Source: CALCTE01 sp045585835 (GTDB lineage: Bacteria; Bacillota; Clostridia; Oscillospirales; CAG-272). Taken from it: 64,000 nucleotides of DNA. The stretch spans positions 124,001 to 188,000 of the forward strand of contig JAZMZG010000009.1 of assembly GCA_045585835.1 (NCBI GenBank), given 5' to 3'. Positions 40,874 to 49,904 of this stretch are shown piece after piece (within the stretch, counting starts at the first letter, position 1; the number at the start of each line of letters is the position of its first letter). The notes under the pieces are model-generated. The model worked only from the letters and a program-made list of their open reading frames with translations. It was not told the DNA's origin and did not search any database. The translations under genes and the position numbers were made by a program.

Positions 40874-40902
40874 TTGACAAATTCGGATAAATTTGTTAAA
40901 AT
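40874..40902 (+). promoter_or_regulatory. Promoter of the riboswitch-P-type ATPase unit
   Basis: TTGACA (40874-40879), 17-base spacer, TAAAAT (40897-40902), ten bases before the aptamer. The gap 40730-41067 holds this promoter, the riboswitch and its terminator. Confidence 0.85.
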
Positions 40903-40911
40903 GTTTCTGCA

Positions 40912-41009
40912 CCTTGAGGGAGTAGTTCCCACACTTTTAAAAGTGTGTTTCAGGTCAACATCTTGACTTTTAAAAGTCTGGTCTGAATTTTGAGAACGAG
41001 ACTCATAGG
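40912..41009 (+). promoter_or_regulatory. yybP-ykoY manganese riboswitch aptamer
   Basis: Conserved 5' element CCTTGAGGGAGTAG and 3' element GAACGAGACTCATAGG, closing a P1 helix CCTTGAG/CTCATAGG. The middle has hairpins (CACACTTTTAAAAGTGTG and a GTCAA...TTGAC type helix). The pattern GGGAGTAG with a 3' AACGAGAC is that of the yybP-ykoY class, which binds Mn2+. The 3' strand of P1 is also the 5' arm of the terminator at 41000, so Mn2+ binding should prevent termination (ON switch). It sits before a cation P-type ATPase, a known arrangement for this class. Confidence 0.8.
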
Positions 41010-41037
41010 CAGGAAAACTGCCTGTGAGTCTTTTTTT
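41000..41037 (+). terminator. Riboswitch-controlled terminator
   Basis: 13-bp stem (GACTCATAGGCAG/CTGCCTGTGAGTC, one G-T pair), GAAAA loop, seven Ts. It shares CTCATAGG with the P1 helix of the aptamer, so the two folds are mutually exclusive. Confidence 0.88.
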
Positions 41038-41067
41038 AATTTTAATCTTACGAAAAGGAGAACGGAA

Positions 41068-43749
41068 TTGAAACATTATTTGGAAGAAAAGCAAACGGTT
41101 CTTAATGCGACAAAAAGCTCTGATACGGGCCTTTCTTCCGCGGAAGCGGAAAAAAGACTTGCCGAGAACGGAAAGAACAAGCTTGCGGAGGGGAAGAAGG
41201 AATCGCTTATAGTGCGCTTCTTCAAGCAGCTTGCAGAGCCGATGACTATTATTCTTCTCGTTGCCGCCGCAATAAGTGCGGGCGTTGAGGTCTACGAGGG
41301 AATAAAGTCTAATCATTTCGGATTTCCGTCCGACGTTGTAATAATCCTCGCCGTAGTTCTTATAAACGCTATTCTCGGCGTATTTCAAGAAAGCAAGGCG
41401 GAGAAAGCTATCGAGGCTTTGCAGGAGATAGCAGCCGCAACGAGCAAGGTTATAAGAGACGGCCATCAGATAATCGTAAAGAGCGAGGACCTCGTGGTAG
41501 GCGATGTCATCGTTTTGGAGGCGGGAGATGCAGTGCCTGCCGATGCACGTATCATTGAATGTGCAAGCATGAAGATAGAAGAAGCGGCGCTCACGGGTGA
41601 ATCCGTACCCGTAACGAAGGAAGACAGAGTTATGAAGGCGGGCGCAAACGGCGACGTTGCACTCGGCGACCGCAAGAATATGGTATTTATGGGAAGCACC
41701 GTCGTTTACGGCAGAGGTAAAGCAGTCGTAACGGGCACGGGAATGGAAACCGAGATGGGTAAGATTGCCGATGCTCTTTCCAAGGCCGAAGAGGGTAAGA
41801 CACCCCTTCAGATGAAGCTTGCGGGCCTTTCCAAGATACTTACTTATCTTGTAATCGTAGTTTGCGTAGTCATTTTCGCAGTTCAGCTTCTTACTAACGA
41901 TTTCAGCTTTGATACGATAATGAAATCGTTTATGGTAGCCATCGCTCTTGCGGTTGCGGCTATCCCCGAGGGACTTGCAACGGTAGTCACCATCGTTTTA
42001 TCCATCGGCGTTACGAATATGTCGAAAAGAAGTGCCATTATCCGTAAGCTCACCGCAGTTGAAACGCTCGGCTGCACGCAAATAATCTGCTCGGATAAGA
42101 CGGGTACGCTCACACAGAACAAGATGACCGTCGTTGACCACTACGGCGACGATGAAACCTTACTTGCAACGGCTATGTCGCTTTGCTCCGACGCGGAGTT
42201 CGACGAAAATGAGAAAACGGCTGTAGGTGAGCCCACGGAATGCGCGCTCGTAAACTACGCCGAAAAACTCGGTCTTCCCAAAGCAAAGCAGAAAGAGGAA
42301 TTCGTACGTATAGGCGAAGTTCCCTTCGATTCAATGCGTAAGATGATGAGCACCGTTCACAATAAAAACGGAGAGCTCGTACAGTTTACGAAGGGCGCTC
42401 CCGATGAGATATTAAAGCGTTGCACGAAGGCGCTTATCGGCGGCGAGGTCGTTGACATGACCGATAAGATAAAGGAAGATATACTTTCCGCAAACAAGGC
42501 TATGGCAGACAAGGCGCTCCGCGTGCTTGCCGCCGCAACCAAGCCGCTTACGGCAGAGCCCTCCGTATACGAAAGCGAAGCGGTTGAAAACGAGCTTTGC
42601 TTCGTGGGACTTGTCGGAATGATAGACCCCGTGCGTCCCGAGGTAAAGCCTGCTATCGAGCAGTGCAGCAGTGCGGGCATAAGACCCATTATGATAACGG
42701 GCGACCACAAGGATACCGCAGTTGCAATCGCAAAGGAGCTCGGAATCATAAGCGACGCATCTCAAGCTATAACCGGTGCAGAGCTTGACACGATAAGCGA
42801 CGAAGAATTTGAAACGGCAGTTGAAAAATACTCCGTATACGCAAGAGTTCAGCCCGAGCATAAGACGAGAATAGTCAACGCTTGGCGTAAAAAGGGTATG
42901 GTAACGGCGATGACCGGCGACGGCGTAAATGACGCACCCTCTATTAAAAACGCCGACATCGGCGTAGGTATGGGTATCACGGGTACTGACGTTACGAAGA
43001 ACGTTGCGGATATGATACTTGCCGATGACAACTTCGCAACGATAGTTTCCGCAGCCGGAGAGGGCAGAAGAATCTATGACAATATCCGTAAGGCTATACA
43101 ATTCCTTCTTGCTTCAAACCTTTCGGAAGTTCTCACCATTTTCTTTGCAACCGTTTTCCTCGGAATATCCGAGATATTTAAACCCGTTCACCTTTTATGG
43201 ATAAATCTCATCACCGACTGCTTCCCCGCACTTGCACTCGGTATGGAAAAGCCTGAGTCGGACATTATGAAACGTAAGCCCCGTGACTCCAAAGAGGGTA
43301 TATTTGCGGGCGGACTCGGCTTTGCCGTTGCATATCAGGGCTTTTTGGTAACGGCTATTACGCTCGCTTCTTACCTTATAGGAAGATATTGGCTTGCTAC
43401 GGCACATCATGCAGAAGCTATCGCGGCAGGACACTATTCAGAGGAAATGCTCGGTACGAGTATGGCGTTCTTGACGCTTTCCATGTGTGAGATATTCCAC
43501 TCATTCAATATGCGTTCTCTCCACGGCTCCATCTTCACGATGAAGGGACAGAACAAGTGGCTTTGGGGAGCAGGTATACTTTCACTGCTTCTCACCACCG
43601 CAGTTGTTGAGATAGACTTCCTTTGCAAGGCGTTCGAACTTGCACATCTTGACCTTATGGAATACGGAATCGCTATCGGCCTTGCATTCCTTATCATTCC
43701 CATAGTCGAGATAGTAAAGCTCATACAAAGACTTGTTAAAAAGAAGTAA
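41068..43749 (+). CDS. Cation-transporting P-type ATPase (Ca2+/Mn2+ type)
   Basis: 893 residues from TTG 41068 behind AAAAGGAG. P2-type ATPase: actuator motif LTGESVPV, PEGLATVV in M4, phosphorylation motif CSDKTGTLTQNKM, nucleotide-binding region KGAPDE, MITGDHKDTA and hinge TGDGVNDAPS. The C-terminal domain has the M5-M10 set and a basic tail. The PMCA/SERCA-like sequence usually predicts Ca2+, but the Mn2+ riboswitch upstream argues for Mn2+ export; in lactococci and streptococci similar ATPases under this riboswitch export Mn2+. The last hydrophobic stretch ends at KLIQRLVKKK. Single gene with its own terminator. Confidence 0.92.
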   Translation: MKHYLEEKQTVLNATKSSDTGLSSAEAEKRLAENGKNKLAEGKKESLIVRFFKQLAEPMTIILLVAAAISAGVEVYEGIKSNHFGFPSDVVIILAVVLINAILGVFQESKAEKAIEALQEIAAATSKVIRDGHQIIVKSEDLVVGDVIVLEAGDAVPADARIIECASMKIEEAALTGESVPVTKEDRVMKAGANGDVALGDRKNMVFMGSTVVYGRGKAVVTGTGMETEMGKIADALSKAEEGKTPLQMKLAGLSKILTYLVIVVCVVIFAVQLLTNDFSFDTIMKSFMVAIALAVAAIPEGLATVVTIVLSIGVTNMSKRSAIIRKLTAVETLGCTQIICSDKTGTLTQNKMTVVDHYGDDETLLATAMSLCSDAEFDENEKTAVGEPTECALVNYAEKLGLPKAKQKEEFVRIGEVPFDSMRKMMSTVHNKNGELVQFTKGAPDEILKRCTKALIGGEVVDMTDKIKEDILSANKAMADKALRVLAAATKPLTAEPSVYESEAVENELCFVGLVGMIDPVRPEVKPAIEQCSSAGIRPIMITGDHKDTAVAIAKELGIISDASQAITGAELDTISDEEFETAVEKYSVYARVQPEHKTRIVNAWRKKGMVTAMTGDGVNDAPSIKNADIGVGMGITGTDVTKNVADMILADDNFATIVSAAGEGRRIYDNIRKAIQFLLASNLSEVLTIFFATVFLGISEIFKPVHLLWINLITDCFPALALGMEKPESDIMKRKPRDSKEGIFAGGLGFAVAYQGFLVTAITLASYLIGRYWLATAHHAEAIAAGHYSEEMLGTSMAFLTLSMCEIFHSFNMRSLHGSIFTMKGQNKWLWGAGILSLLLTTAVVEIDFLCKAFELAHLDLMEYGIAIGLAFLIIPIVEIVKLIQRLVKKK

Positions 43750-43751
43750 GC

Positions 43752-43789
43752 AAAAATCCCGTTCACGTGAAGTGAACGGGATTTTTTAG
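43752..43789. terminator. Bidirectional terminator between the P-type ATPase and the importer ATPase gene
   Basis: 15-bp stem (AAAAATCCCGTTCAC at 43752-43766 with complement 43772-43786) and a five-base loop. It separates the convergent ATPase and ssuB-like genes. Confidence 0.9.
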
Positions 43790-43797
43790 GCATTAGA

Positions 43798-44355
43798 CTA
43801 TTCAAGCTCAACGAGCTTTAAGTAGCTTATCTTCTCCGGATGGTGCGTTATCATCAATACACAATGCTCTTTTGCATAATCCTCAATAAATCTCGCGACA
43901 AGAGTTTCGGTTACCTCATCAAGCGCATTCGTAGGCTCGTCGAGTAAGAGTAAGTCGGGCTTTGTTATCAATGCTCTGGCAAGCGCCACCCTTCGCCTTT
44001 GTCCGCCCGAGAGCTTTATACAGGGCGTGTTAAGCTCTTCTTCAAGCTCAAGACTTATTAAAAGCTCTGCCGCCTTGTTTTTATCCGCACCCACGAAAAC
44101 GAGGTTTTCCACGGGCGTTTTGCCCTCAAGAAGCCTATCTTCTTGGAATACCGCCCGTATCTTTTTAAAGCTGTTTTCGACTTTTCCGTTATCGCAGGGG
44201 ATAAGACCTAAAATTATATTGAAAAGAGTGGTTTTTCCCGAGCCGCTTTTACCGGTTATTGCGTAAAGGCCGTTTTTTTCAAAGCTTGCGGAGAAATCCT
44301 CAAGAACGTTTTTTTCACCGAAGCTCTTATAAATACCGTTTATTTTAAGCATCAC
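43798..44355 (-). CDS. ABC transporter ATPase, SsuB/TauB-like
   Basis: 185 residues, shorter than the usual 240-260. Walker A TGKSGSGKTT, Q-loop VFQEDRLL, signature LSGGQRRRVALARAL, Walker B LLLLDEPTNALD and switch H (MITHHPE) are intact. It stops soon after the H-loop, so the usual C-terminal part is absent. Third gene of an importer operon; its ATG overlaps the TGA of the permease. Substrate is unknown. Confidence 0.85.
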   Translation of the reverse strand: MMLKINGIYKSFGEKNVLEDFSASFEKNGLYAITGKSGSGKTTLFNIILGLIPCDNGKVENSFKKIRAVFQEDRLLEGKTPVENLVFVGADKNKAAELLISLELEEELNTPCIKLSGGQRRRVALARALITKPDLLLLDEPTNALDEVTETLVARFIEDYAKEHCVLMITHHPEKISYLKLVELE

Positions 44356-45095
44356 TTTACCTCCTTACGCGCCAAAAGCCTTACCACGAGCCATTCGGAG
44401 AGCTTGCTTATGATTATTACGGTTGCGGTCACGGCAAAAAGGTCACTGCTTTCCAAATACACCTTTGCATCGTATAAAAGTCCGCCTACGCTTCCGTCTG
44501 CTATTGCTATGACCTCTGCGGCAACACCGCTCTTCCACGCAAAGCCTATCGCTACGGATAGTGCGCTTGACACGGAAGGCATCGCGGCGGGCAGATATAT
44601 TCCGCCTATTTGCTTTATTTTCGGTACTTTGTATACCTTTGCCATTTCAAGAAGCTTTTTATCCGCCGCACCGATTCCTTCGTAGACTGCAAAGAAAATT
44701 ACAGGCAGTACCATTATAAGCGATATCCAAACGGAAAGATGCTTTCCCTTGACTCCCCAAAAGAAGAGAATCAGCGTAAAGGACGCAACGGGGGTAGCTT
44801 TTATTACGGCAAAAAGCGGCGATAGAAGCTCGTATGCGAAGCTGAATATGCGTGATATAACGGCAAGAATAACGCCAAGCGCCGCAGCAGCGATAAAGCC
44901 TATGCCTATGTTTAAAAAAGACGTACCGACCGCCTTGTAAAAGTCGCTTTTGCCCGAAAGCTCAAAGATACGCACGAGCGTATCCCAAGGAGATACGATT
45001 ATAAGCTTTTCATTCACCGCCATACTGATGCCCTGCCATACGGCAAGCCAAAATACTATGACGGCAGTTTTTTTAACGACTTTATTTTTTGTCAT
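44352..45095 (-). CDS. ABC transporter permease, SsuC/TauC-like
   Basis: 247 residues with about six membrane segments and the family EAA-type loop (KVYKVPKIKQIGGIYLPAAMPS). The FFWGVKGKHLSVWIS segment and VAAEVIAIADGSVGGLLYDAK near the C-terminus are SsuC/TauC/ThiX-like. It overlaps both neighbours by four bases. The substrate may be a sulfonate, nitrate/taurine-type compound or a pyrimidine precursor, as in this class. Confidence 0.88.
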   Translation of the reverse strand: MTKNKVVKKTAVIVFWLAVWQGISMAVNEKLIIVSPWDTLVRIFELSGKSDFYKAVGTSFLNIGIGFIAAAALGVILAVISRIFSFAYELLSPLFAVIKATPVASFTLILFFWGVKGKHLSVWISLIMVLPVIFFAVYEGIGAADKKLLEMAKVYKVPKIKQIGGIYLPAAMPSVSSALSVAIGFAWKSGVAAEVIAIADGSVGGLLYDAKVYLESSDLFAVTATVIIISKLSEWLVVRLLARKEVK

Positions 45096-46120
45096 TTTCC
45101 TGTATAGTAGAAATCGTCAGTGGGAAGTGCACCGCCGACGGCATTCGGGTTTTGGTCATAAAGCACCTTCAAATATGCCGACACCGCCGCTTTCATATCC
45201 TCACCGCCGATAAATGCGACGTTGCAATAGGGAAGAGCCGCTTCTGCGATGGGCTTTTTGGCAATTATGCCGTATTCGACGCAAAGGTCTGCCGTGTCGG
45301 ATACGTTAGCGTTTGCATATGCGATTGAATCTGCATATTTTTTGAGGAAAACGTCAACCGTTTCTTTGTTTGCGTTAACGTAATCCTTCTTTGCTATAAC
45401 GACACCGGTTATCATCTCCGTGCCGCCCGAGACCTTCTTCCATTCTTCCGTAAGGCTTAAAGCTATCTTCGCTTTGTCATTTTGCTTTAATACCGTCGTC
45501 ACGTATGGTTGGGGAAGTATGGCAAGAGACGCTCTTTCCGTAGAAAGCAAAGCGGCAAGCTCAGTTGCCTCGCTTACGAATTCGACCGTGACCTTATCCT
45601 TTAAGCCGTTTTTCTCCAAAATATAGTTGAATACGAATTCGGGGGTCGTTCCTTTGCCCGTCGAGTATACGGTCTTGCCCTCAAGGTCTGCGATGGAGCT
45701 TATTTGATTTTGCGTGTCAACGAGATAAAGTACGCCGAGGGTGTTTACCGCAAGCACGTTTACCTTGCCCTCGGTTTTGTTAAAGAGCACGGAGGCGAGG
45801 TTTGCGGGAACGGCAACTATGTCAAGCTCGCCCTTTAAAAAGGGAGCGCTTATTTCGTCTGCAACGCCTGCAAGCGTGTAATTAACGGTATCTTTTTCAT
45901 CGCTTATGAGCTTCAAAAGTCCGATGGACGTAGGGCCTTTAAGCGCCGCAAGGTTAATTTTCACGCCTTGCGCAAATTCGTTCTTGTTCGCATTTTCATT
46001 TTCCGCTTCACCCGTGTCGGTGACGTCTTTGCCGTCATCTTCGGGAGCTTTTTCGGTTTGACAAGCAACCAAAGATATGCATAACACCAAGCTCAATAAT
46101 ATCAATAAAAGTTTTTTCAT
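45092..46120 (-). CDS. ABC transporter substrate-binding lipoprotein, SsuA/ThiY-like
   Basis: 342 residues. Signal peptide with lipobox VACQT (Cys about 20), an acidic Asp/Glu/Asn-rich linker, then an NMT1/SsuA-like domain: GPTSIGLLKLISDE, AGVADEISAPFLKGELDIVAVP, TPEFVFNYILEKNGL and KKPIAEAALPYCNVAFIGG. Same fold as nitrate, sulfonate and thiamine-precursor binding proteins. First gene of the operon; AAAGGAG precedes the ATG. A perfect palindrome lies upstream (46173-46192). Ligand unknown. Confidence 0.85.
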   Translation of the reverse strand: MKKLLLILLSLVLCISLVACQTEKAPEDDGKDVTDTGEAENENANKNEFAQGVKINLAALKGPTSIGLLKLISDEKDTVNYTLAGVADEISAPFLKGELDIVAVPANLASVLFNKTEGKVNVLAVNTLGVLYLVDTQNQISSIADLEGKTVYSTGKGTTPEFVFNYILEKNGLKDKVTVEFVSEATELAALLSTERASLAILPQPYVTTVLKQNDKAKIALSLTEEWKKVSGGTEMITGVVIAKKDYVNANKETVDVFLKKYADSIAYANANVSDTADLCVEYGIIAKKPIAEAALPYCNVAFIGGEDMKAAVSAYLKVLYDQNPNAVGGALPTDDFYYTGK

Positions 46121-46172
46121 TTTTTAAAATCTCCTTTGTTTTTTTATATTATACCAAATATCATATCAAATA

Positions 46173-46192
46173 TTTGTTGCATTTGCAACAAA
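46173..46192. promoter_or_regulatory. Palindromic operator candidate upstream of the SsuA-like operon
   Basis: TTTGTTGCA-TT-TGCAACAAA, nine-base perfect arms with a two-base centre. On the minus strand a TATAAT (about 46149-46154) lies about 20 bases downstream, with only a weak -35. The site would suit an activator or repressor; the regulator is unknown. The 230-base gap 46121-46357 holds this and the divergent promoter below. Confidence 0.5.
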
Positions 46193-46285
46193 ATCGCGAA
46201 GTTTACAAAAATATATCTGTTGATAACGAGTGTCGGATATTTAAAATAAATTTGTTTTACGGTGGGATAATATCATTATCAAACC

Positions 46286-46314
46286 TTGATTTTGGCTCGG
46301 AAATGTGGTACTAT
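46286..46314 (+). promoter_or_regulatory. Promoter of the five-gene operon 46.4-50.5 kb
   Basis: TTGATT (46286-46291), 17-base spacer, TACTAT (46309-46314), about 45 bases upstream of the TTG start. Confidence 0.65.
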
Positions 46315-46357
46315 ATATTATGAATAGCTTTGCACGTGGCAAAGGAAGGATGTTAAA

Positions 46358-47326
46358 TTGAAAAGAAGACGAAACAAAAGACTGCTTATTTTAATAGCGG
46401 CAGCACTTACAACGCTTACAGCGCTTATCTTTACGGTCGTTTACCTTTCGGGCAGAACGAAAGTCAGCGTTTTAACTCTCGGACAGGAAAGTACGCTTAT
46501 CTCGAAAGCCGAGGGAGAGGGAACGCTTGAGCCGATAATGCGATATACGCAAAAGAGCATTTGCGACGCATCGGTGCAGACCTTCGTTAAAAAAGCGGGC
46601 GACAAGGTTGAAAAAGGGAATATAATCGCATACCTTGACAGTGACTATACGGATATGTATCTGTCGCTTCTTGAGCAAAAGTCAGAGGCGGAGCTGTCGG
46701 TGATAGCGGGTAATGCGGGAGCACAGGAGATATATAATGCGATAGAAGAACAGATAAACGGACTTTTATCGAACAAAGAAGCCTGCGAATGTATGTTTAT
46801 ATACGCCGACGTCACGGGTACCGTATGCCGCTTCAAAGTGGCAAACGGAGCCGCTATAAGTAAAGGCGACGAGCTTTTCGAGATAGTTGACGATGACTTT
46901 TATCTTATAGTGTTTTCGCTTGAGAAGTGGGCAAAGCCGCTTTTCTACGGGGACTCGGTAAAGCTTTATGACAAAAACGGCAAAGAGCTTTCGTTTGAAG
47001 CGAAGGTGGCAAAGCCCGAGGACACCGACTACACGCTTTACGCAAGCGGGTGCATAGAGTACTACGATCTGTCGGAAAAGGTGTTCTACAAATTCGATTA
47101 CGGCAGCGCCAAGGGCTACGTTTTACCCTTGAGTGCGCTCGTGACCGAGGGGGAGAAAAGCTACGTTTACGTAGTAAAAGGCGCAAAAGCGGTAAAGACG
47201 GAGGTTAACGTACTTCTTTCAAATAAGGACAGCTGTTGTATAGACGGCCTTGAAGAAAAGCAAAAAGTTATATTGGAACCGAGCGCAGTAACGGACGGCG
47301 CAAAAATAAAAGTATCCGATAAATAG
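46358..47326 (+). CDS. Membrane-fusion-protein-like (HlyD/RND adaptor type) protein
   Basis: 322 residues from TTG 46358, eight bases after AGGAAGGA. One N-terminal membrane segment (about 8-29), then a biotinyl-lipoyl-like domain (SKAEGEGTLEPI, VKKAGDKVEKGNIIAYLDSD), a short helical hairpin (about 100-145), the second half of the lipoyl domain (ADVTGTVCRFKVANGAAISKGDELFEIVDD partly), beta-barrel domain and a C-terminal VVKGAKAVKTEVNVLL region. This is the architecture of periplasmic adaptor proteins, which in Gram-positives attach to MacB-like exporters; no ABC exporter is next to it. First gene of a tight five-gene operon. Confidence 0.75.
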   Translation: MKRRRNKRLLILIAAALTTLTALIFTVVYLSGRTKVSVLTLGQESTLISKAEGEGTLEPIMRYTQKSICDASVQTFVKKAGDKVEKGNIIAYLDSDYTDMYLSLLEQKSEAELSVIAGNAGAQEIYNAIEEQINGLLSNKEACECMFIYADVTGTVCRFKVANGAAISKGDELFEIVDDDFYLIVFSLEKWAKPLFYGDSVKLYDKNGKELSFEAKVAKPEDTDYTLYASGCIEYYDLSEKVFYKFDYGSAKGYVLPLSALVTEGEKSYVYVVKGAKAVKTEVNVLLSNKDSCCIDGLEEKQKVILEPSAVTDGAKIKVSDK

Positions 47327-47338
47327 CGGAGGTAGCGT

Positions 47339-48382
47339 ATGGATAAGAAAAAACTTAAATCAGAGATTAAAAAGTATATTCAGCTTGCGATATCACTTGC
47401 AATAATCGTTGCGATAATCCTTGTGATAACGCTTGGAATAAAGCCGTGGATAAAATATATCAGCGCAAATACCGCCCTTGACCAAGGCGAGTTTGAAAAG
47501 GCGATAGAGCTTTTCGATGAGCTTGGCGATTATAAGGATAGCAAGGAGCTTCTTGCCGAAGCGCAAAAGTCGCTTGAAATCGCACAAAACGGCGGAGCTT
47601 TGGAAGAAGAGATACCCGAGGGTGAGAAGGAAAGCTATTATCTTCGTGCCAAGTCTTATATCCAAGACAAAAACTATGCAAACGCTGCCGCAATATTAAA
47701 GCAGCTCGGCGATTACAAGGATACCAAAGAGCTTCTTGAAAAGTATAAGCTTTACTTTCTTGCACCGGGCGACGTGCTTGAGATGGGAAAGTGGACGTTC
47801 TATACGGGTGCAACAAGCGGCAAAAAAGTGATCAGTTGGACGGTAGTCGAGGTCAAGGAAGACTTTGCGGTGCTTTTGTGTGACAATATCATAGAGTGCA
47901 TGGCGTTTGATACAAAGGGCGGCTCTGCGTGGGATGCGTCCTCGCTTCGCACGTTCTTAAACGGAGATTTTTATGAAGGTGCATTCAGCGCCGAGGAAAA
48001 GGCTCTCATTTTAAAGAGCACTACCGTTACGGAGGAAAATCCCAACTACGAGGGTGCTTACGGTAAGGATTGCAGCGACAACGTATTTGTGCCGAGCATT
48101 CAAGAGTTCAAGACCTATATGACCAAAGTGGAAGGAAAGGCATACGCCAAAGCGACGGAATACGCTCTTGCCAAAGGGCTCCACGAGTATACAAAGGAGT
48201 CGGGAGGCACACAGATAACGGGAAGTTGGTTTTGGCTTCGAAGCGCCGGATTTGCAAAAGGCTACGTTGCGCATTGTTATGCTGACGGCGATATAAGCTA
48301 CGGCGGAGATGAATCCGACGTAACCATAGGCGTACGCCCGGCAATAAAGATAAAGCTTCTTGCTTCAGACGGTGAGAAGTAA
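47339..48382 (+). CDS. Membrane-anchored TPR-like protein with a C-terminal DUF6273 domain
   Basis: 347 residues. Membrane segment at about 15-37, then two tetratricopeptide-like repeats with the same turn (GDYKDSKELL and GDYKDTKELL), joined by an acidic stretch. The C-terminal domain (about 145-347) is DUF6273-like: WTVVEVKEDFAVLLCDN, WDASSLRTFLNGDFYEGAF, GSWFWLRSAG and VRPAIKIKL. Such domains are often on surface proteins of gut Clostridia; function unknown. GGAGG precedes the ATG; it ends in TAATG with the next gene. Confidence 0.75.
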   Translation: MDKKKLKSEIKKYIQLAISLAIIVAIILVITLGIKPWIKYISANTALDQGEFEKAIELFDELGDYKDSKELLAEAQKSLEIAQNGGALEEEIPEGEKESYYLRAKSYIQDKNYANAAAILKQLGDYKDTKELLEKYKLYFLAPGDVLEMGKWTFYTGATSGKKVISWTVVEVKEDFAVLLCDNIIECMAFDTKGGSAWDASSLRTFLNGDFYEGAFSAEEKALILKSTTVTEENPNYEGAYGKDCSDNVFVPSIQEFKTYMTKVEGKAYAKATEYALAKGLHEYTKESGGTQITGSWFWLRSAGFAKGYVAHCYADGDISYGGDESDVTIGVRPAIKIKLLASDGEK

Positions 48383-49080
48383 TGGCGGAAAAGATATATA
48401 CGATACCCGTAAACGAAGCGTTCGACAAAAGGGACGGATGCCCCTTTTGTACGCTTTACGAAATGCTCGTTTCCCGTGAGTTTGAGATACTTATGGGAGG
48501 GGCGATGATGGAGCCCGACGTGCGTATAGCAACTAACGAAAAAGGCTTTTGCGACGAGCATTTTGCAGTACTTCTCGGATTGCAAAAAAGGCTTCAGGCG
48601 GGACTTATGCTTGAAAGCCACCTTTCCGAAAAGGTTATACCCTCGCTTGCGGGTGGAATGCTTACAAAGCCCGAAAAGGTCGGTGAAAAGGCAGGACGGA
48701 TAGCTTCGGACTGTTATATATGCGATAGGGTCGGAGAAAAGCTTTCAAAGATGTTTGAAACGGCAGTTTATCTGTTTGAAACGGACAGTGCATTTAAGAA
48801 GAAGCTTGCCGAGCAACCGTATTTTTGCCTTCGACATTACGGCAGATTTGTAAAAAACGCTTCCCACGAACTTAACAAAAAAAGATTTGCGGAGTTTTAT
48901 GAGATAATATCCGAAAAGGAAAAGACGTACGCAAATACGCTTCTTGAAGACGTTTCGTGGTATTGCAAGAAGTTTGATTATCGCTATAAGGACGAGGATT
49001 GGAAAAACTCAAAAGACAGCCTTGAACGAGCAAAAGCGTTTTTGTGCGGCTCGGAGCATACCACTGAAAGCGGAAAATAA
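48382..49080 (+). CDS. DUF6062 family cysteine-motif protein
   Basis: 232 residues, no signal peptide. Three CxxC-type pairs (CPFC, CDEH/CYIC, CLRHYG), a family pattern I recall as DUF6062, suggesting metal binding. Most of the rest is helical and charged. The ATG overlaps the stop of the preceding gene and its own stop overlaps the glycosylase gene (TAATGG). Function unknown. Confidence 0.65.
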   Translation: MAEKIYTIPVNEAFDKRDGCPFCTLYEMLVSREFEILMGGAMMEPDVRIATNEKGFCDEHFAVLLGLQKRLQAGLMLESHLSEKVIPSLAGGMLTKPEKVGEKAGRIASDCYICDRVGEKLSKMFETAVYLFETDSAFKKKLAEQPYFCLRHYGRFVKNASHELNKKRFAEFYEIISEKEKTYANTLLEDVSWYCKKFDYRYKDEDWKNSKDSLERAKAFLCGSEHTTESGK

Positions 49081-49904
49081 TGGATTACGTACTTGATGGT
49101 GTCAAAAATTTTAATTTAGAGCAAATATTCGAATGCGGACAAGCTTTTCGCTTCACAAAGGACGAAAGCTCCGAGTATATCCGCTACAGCGGAGTTGCGC
49201 TCGGAAGGTGCCTTTCGGTTTGGCAGAATGGCGAGAGGGTAGTATTCGAAAATACGTCCGAACAGGATTTTCACAGGCTTTGGTGCGGCTTTTTCGACTT
49301 ATCCCGAGATTACGGCAAGATAATCGAATCCATAAAAGACCCGCACGCAAGAAAATGCGCCGAATACGGAAGCGGTATACGCATACTCAGGCAGGAGCCG
49401 TGGGAGGCTGTTTGCTCGTTTATCGTATCGCAGAACAATAACATACCCCGAATAAAAAAGATAATCGAAACGCTTTGCGAGCGGTTTGGCGAGAAAATAG
49501 ACGGCGGATATTACGCCTTCCCGACGGCGAAGGCTTTATACGAGGCGGGCGAAGATGCGATATTCGACTGTCGCACAGGCTTTAGGGCAAAGTACATATA
49601 CGATGCTGCAAGGCGCTTTTATACGGGTGAGTTTGACTTGGATGCGGCGTGTAAAGCAAGCTATGACGAGCTTACGGCATCGCTTATGGCAATCAAGGGC
49701 GTAGGCCCAAAGGTTGCCGCCTGCGCAGGACTTTTCGGGTTTGCGCATTACGAGAGCTTTCCCATAGACGTTTGGATAAAGAAAGTCATTGACAAATATT
49801 ACGGAGCGGATTTTGACGCAAAGCTCTTCGGCGAGTATGCGGGAATCGTACAGCAGTATTTGTTCTACTACGAGAGAAGCCTTTCGGAAAAGGAGAAAAT
49901 ATGA
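49080..49904 (+). CDS. 8-oxoguanine DNA glycosylase/AP lyase (OGG1-like)
   Basis: 274 residues, excises 8-oxoG and cuts the strand. N-terminal FECGQAFRF, then SQNNNIPRIKKIIETL and the helix-hairpin-helix IKGVGPKVAACAGLFGF with the catalytic lysine (PKVA) and the later catalytic aspartate in FPIDVWIKK. All key residues match OGG1-type enzymes rather than MutM. It is in the middle of the operon with no other repair genes. Ends in an ATGA overlap with the next gene. Confidence 0.92.
   Translation: MDYVLDGVKNFNLEQIFECGQAFRFTKDESSEYIRYSGVALGRCLSVWQNGERVVFENTSEQDFHRLWCGFFDLSRDYGKIIESIKDPHARKCAEYGSGIRILRQEPWEAVCSFIVSQNNNIPRIKKIIETLCERFGEKIDGGYYAFPTAKALYEAGEDAIFDCRTGFRAKYIYDAARRFYTGEFDLDAACKASYDELTASLMAIKGVGPKVAACAGLFGFAHYESFPIDVWIKKVIDKYYGADFDAKLFGEYAGIVQQYLFYYERSLSEKEKI

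Noticed and set aside
40741..41466. 241-codon open frame on the minus strand across the riboswitch and ATPase start
   Set aside because: It overlaps a well-supported promoter, riboswitch and the start of a P-type ATPase, has no ribosome binding site and no recognisable domain.
42412..43101. 229-codon minus-strand frame inside the P-type ATPase gene
   Set aside because: Antisense shadow over conserved ATPase motifs.
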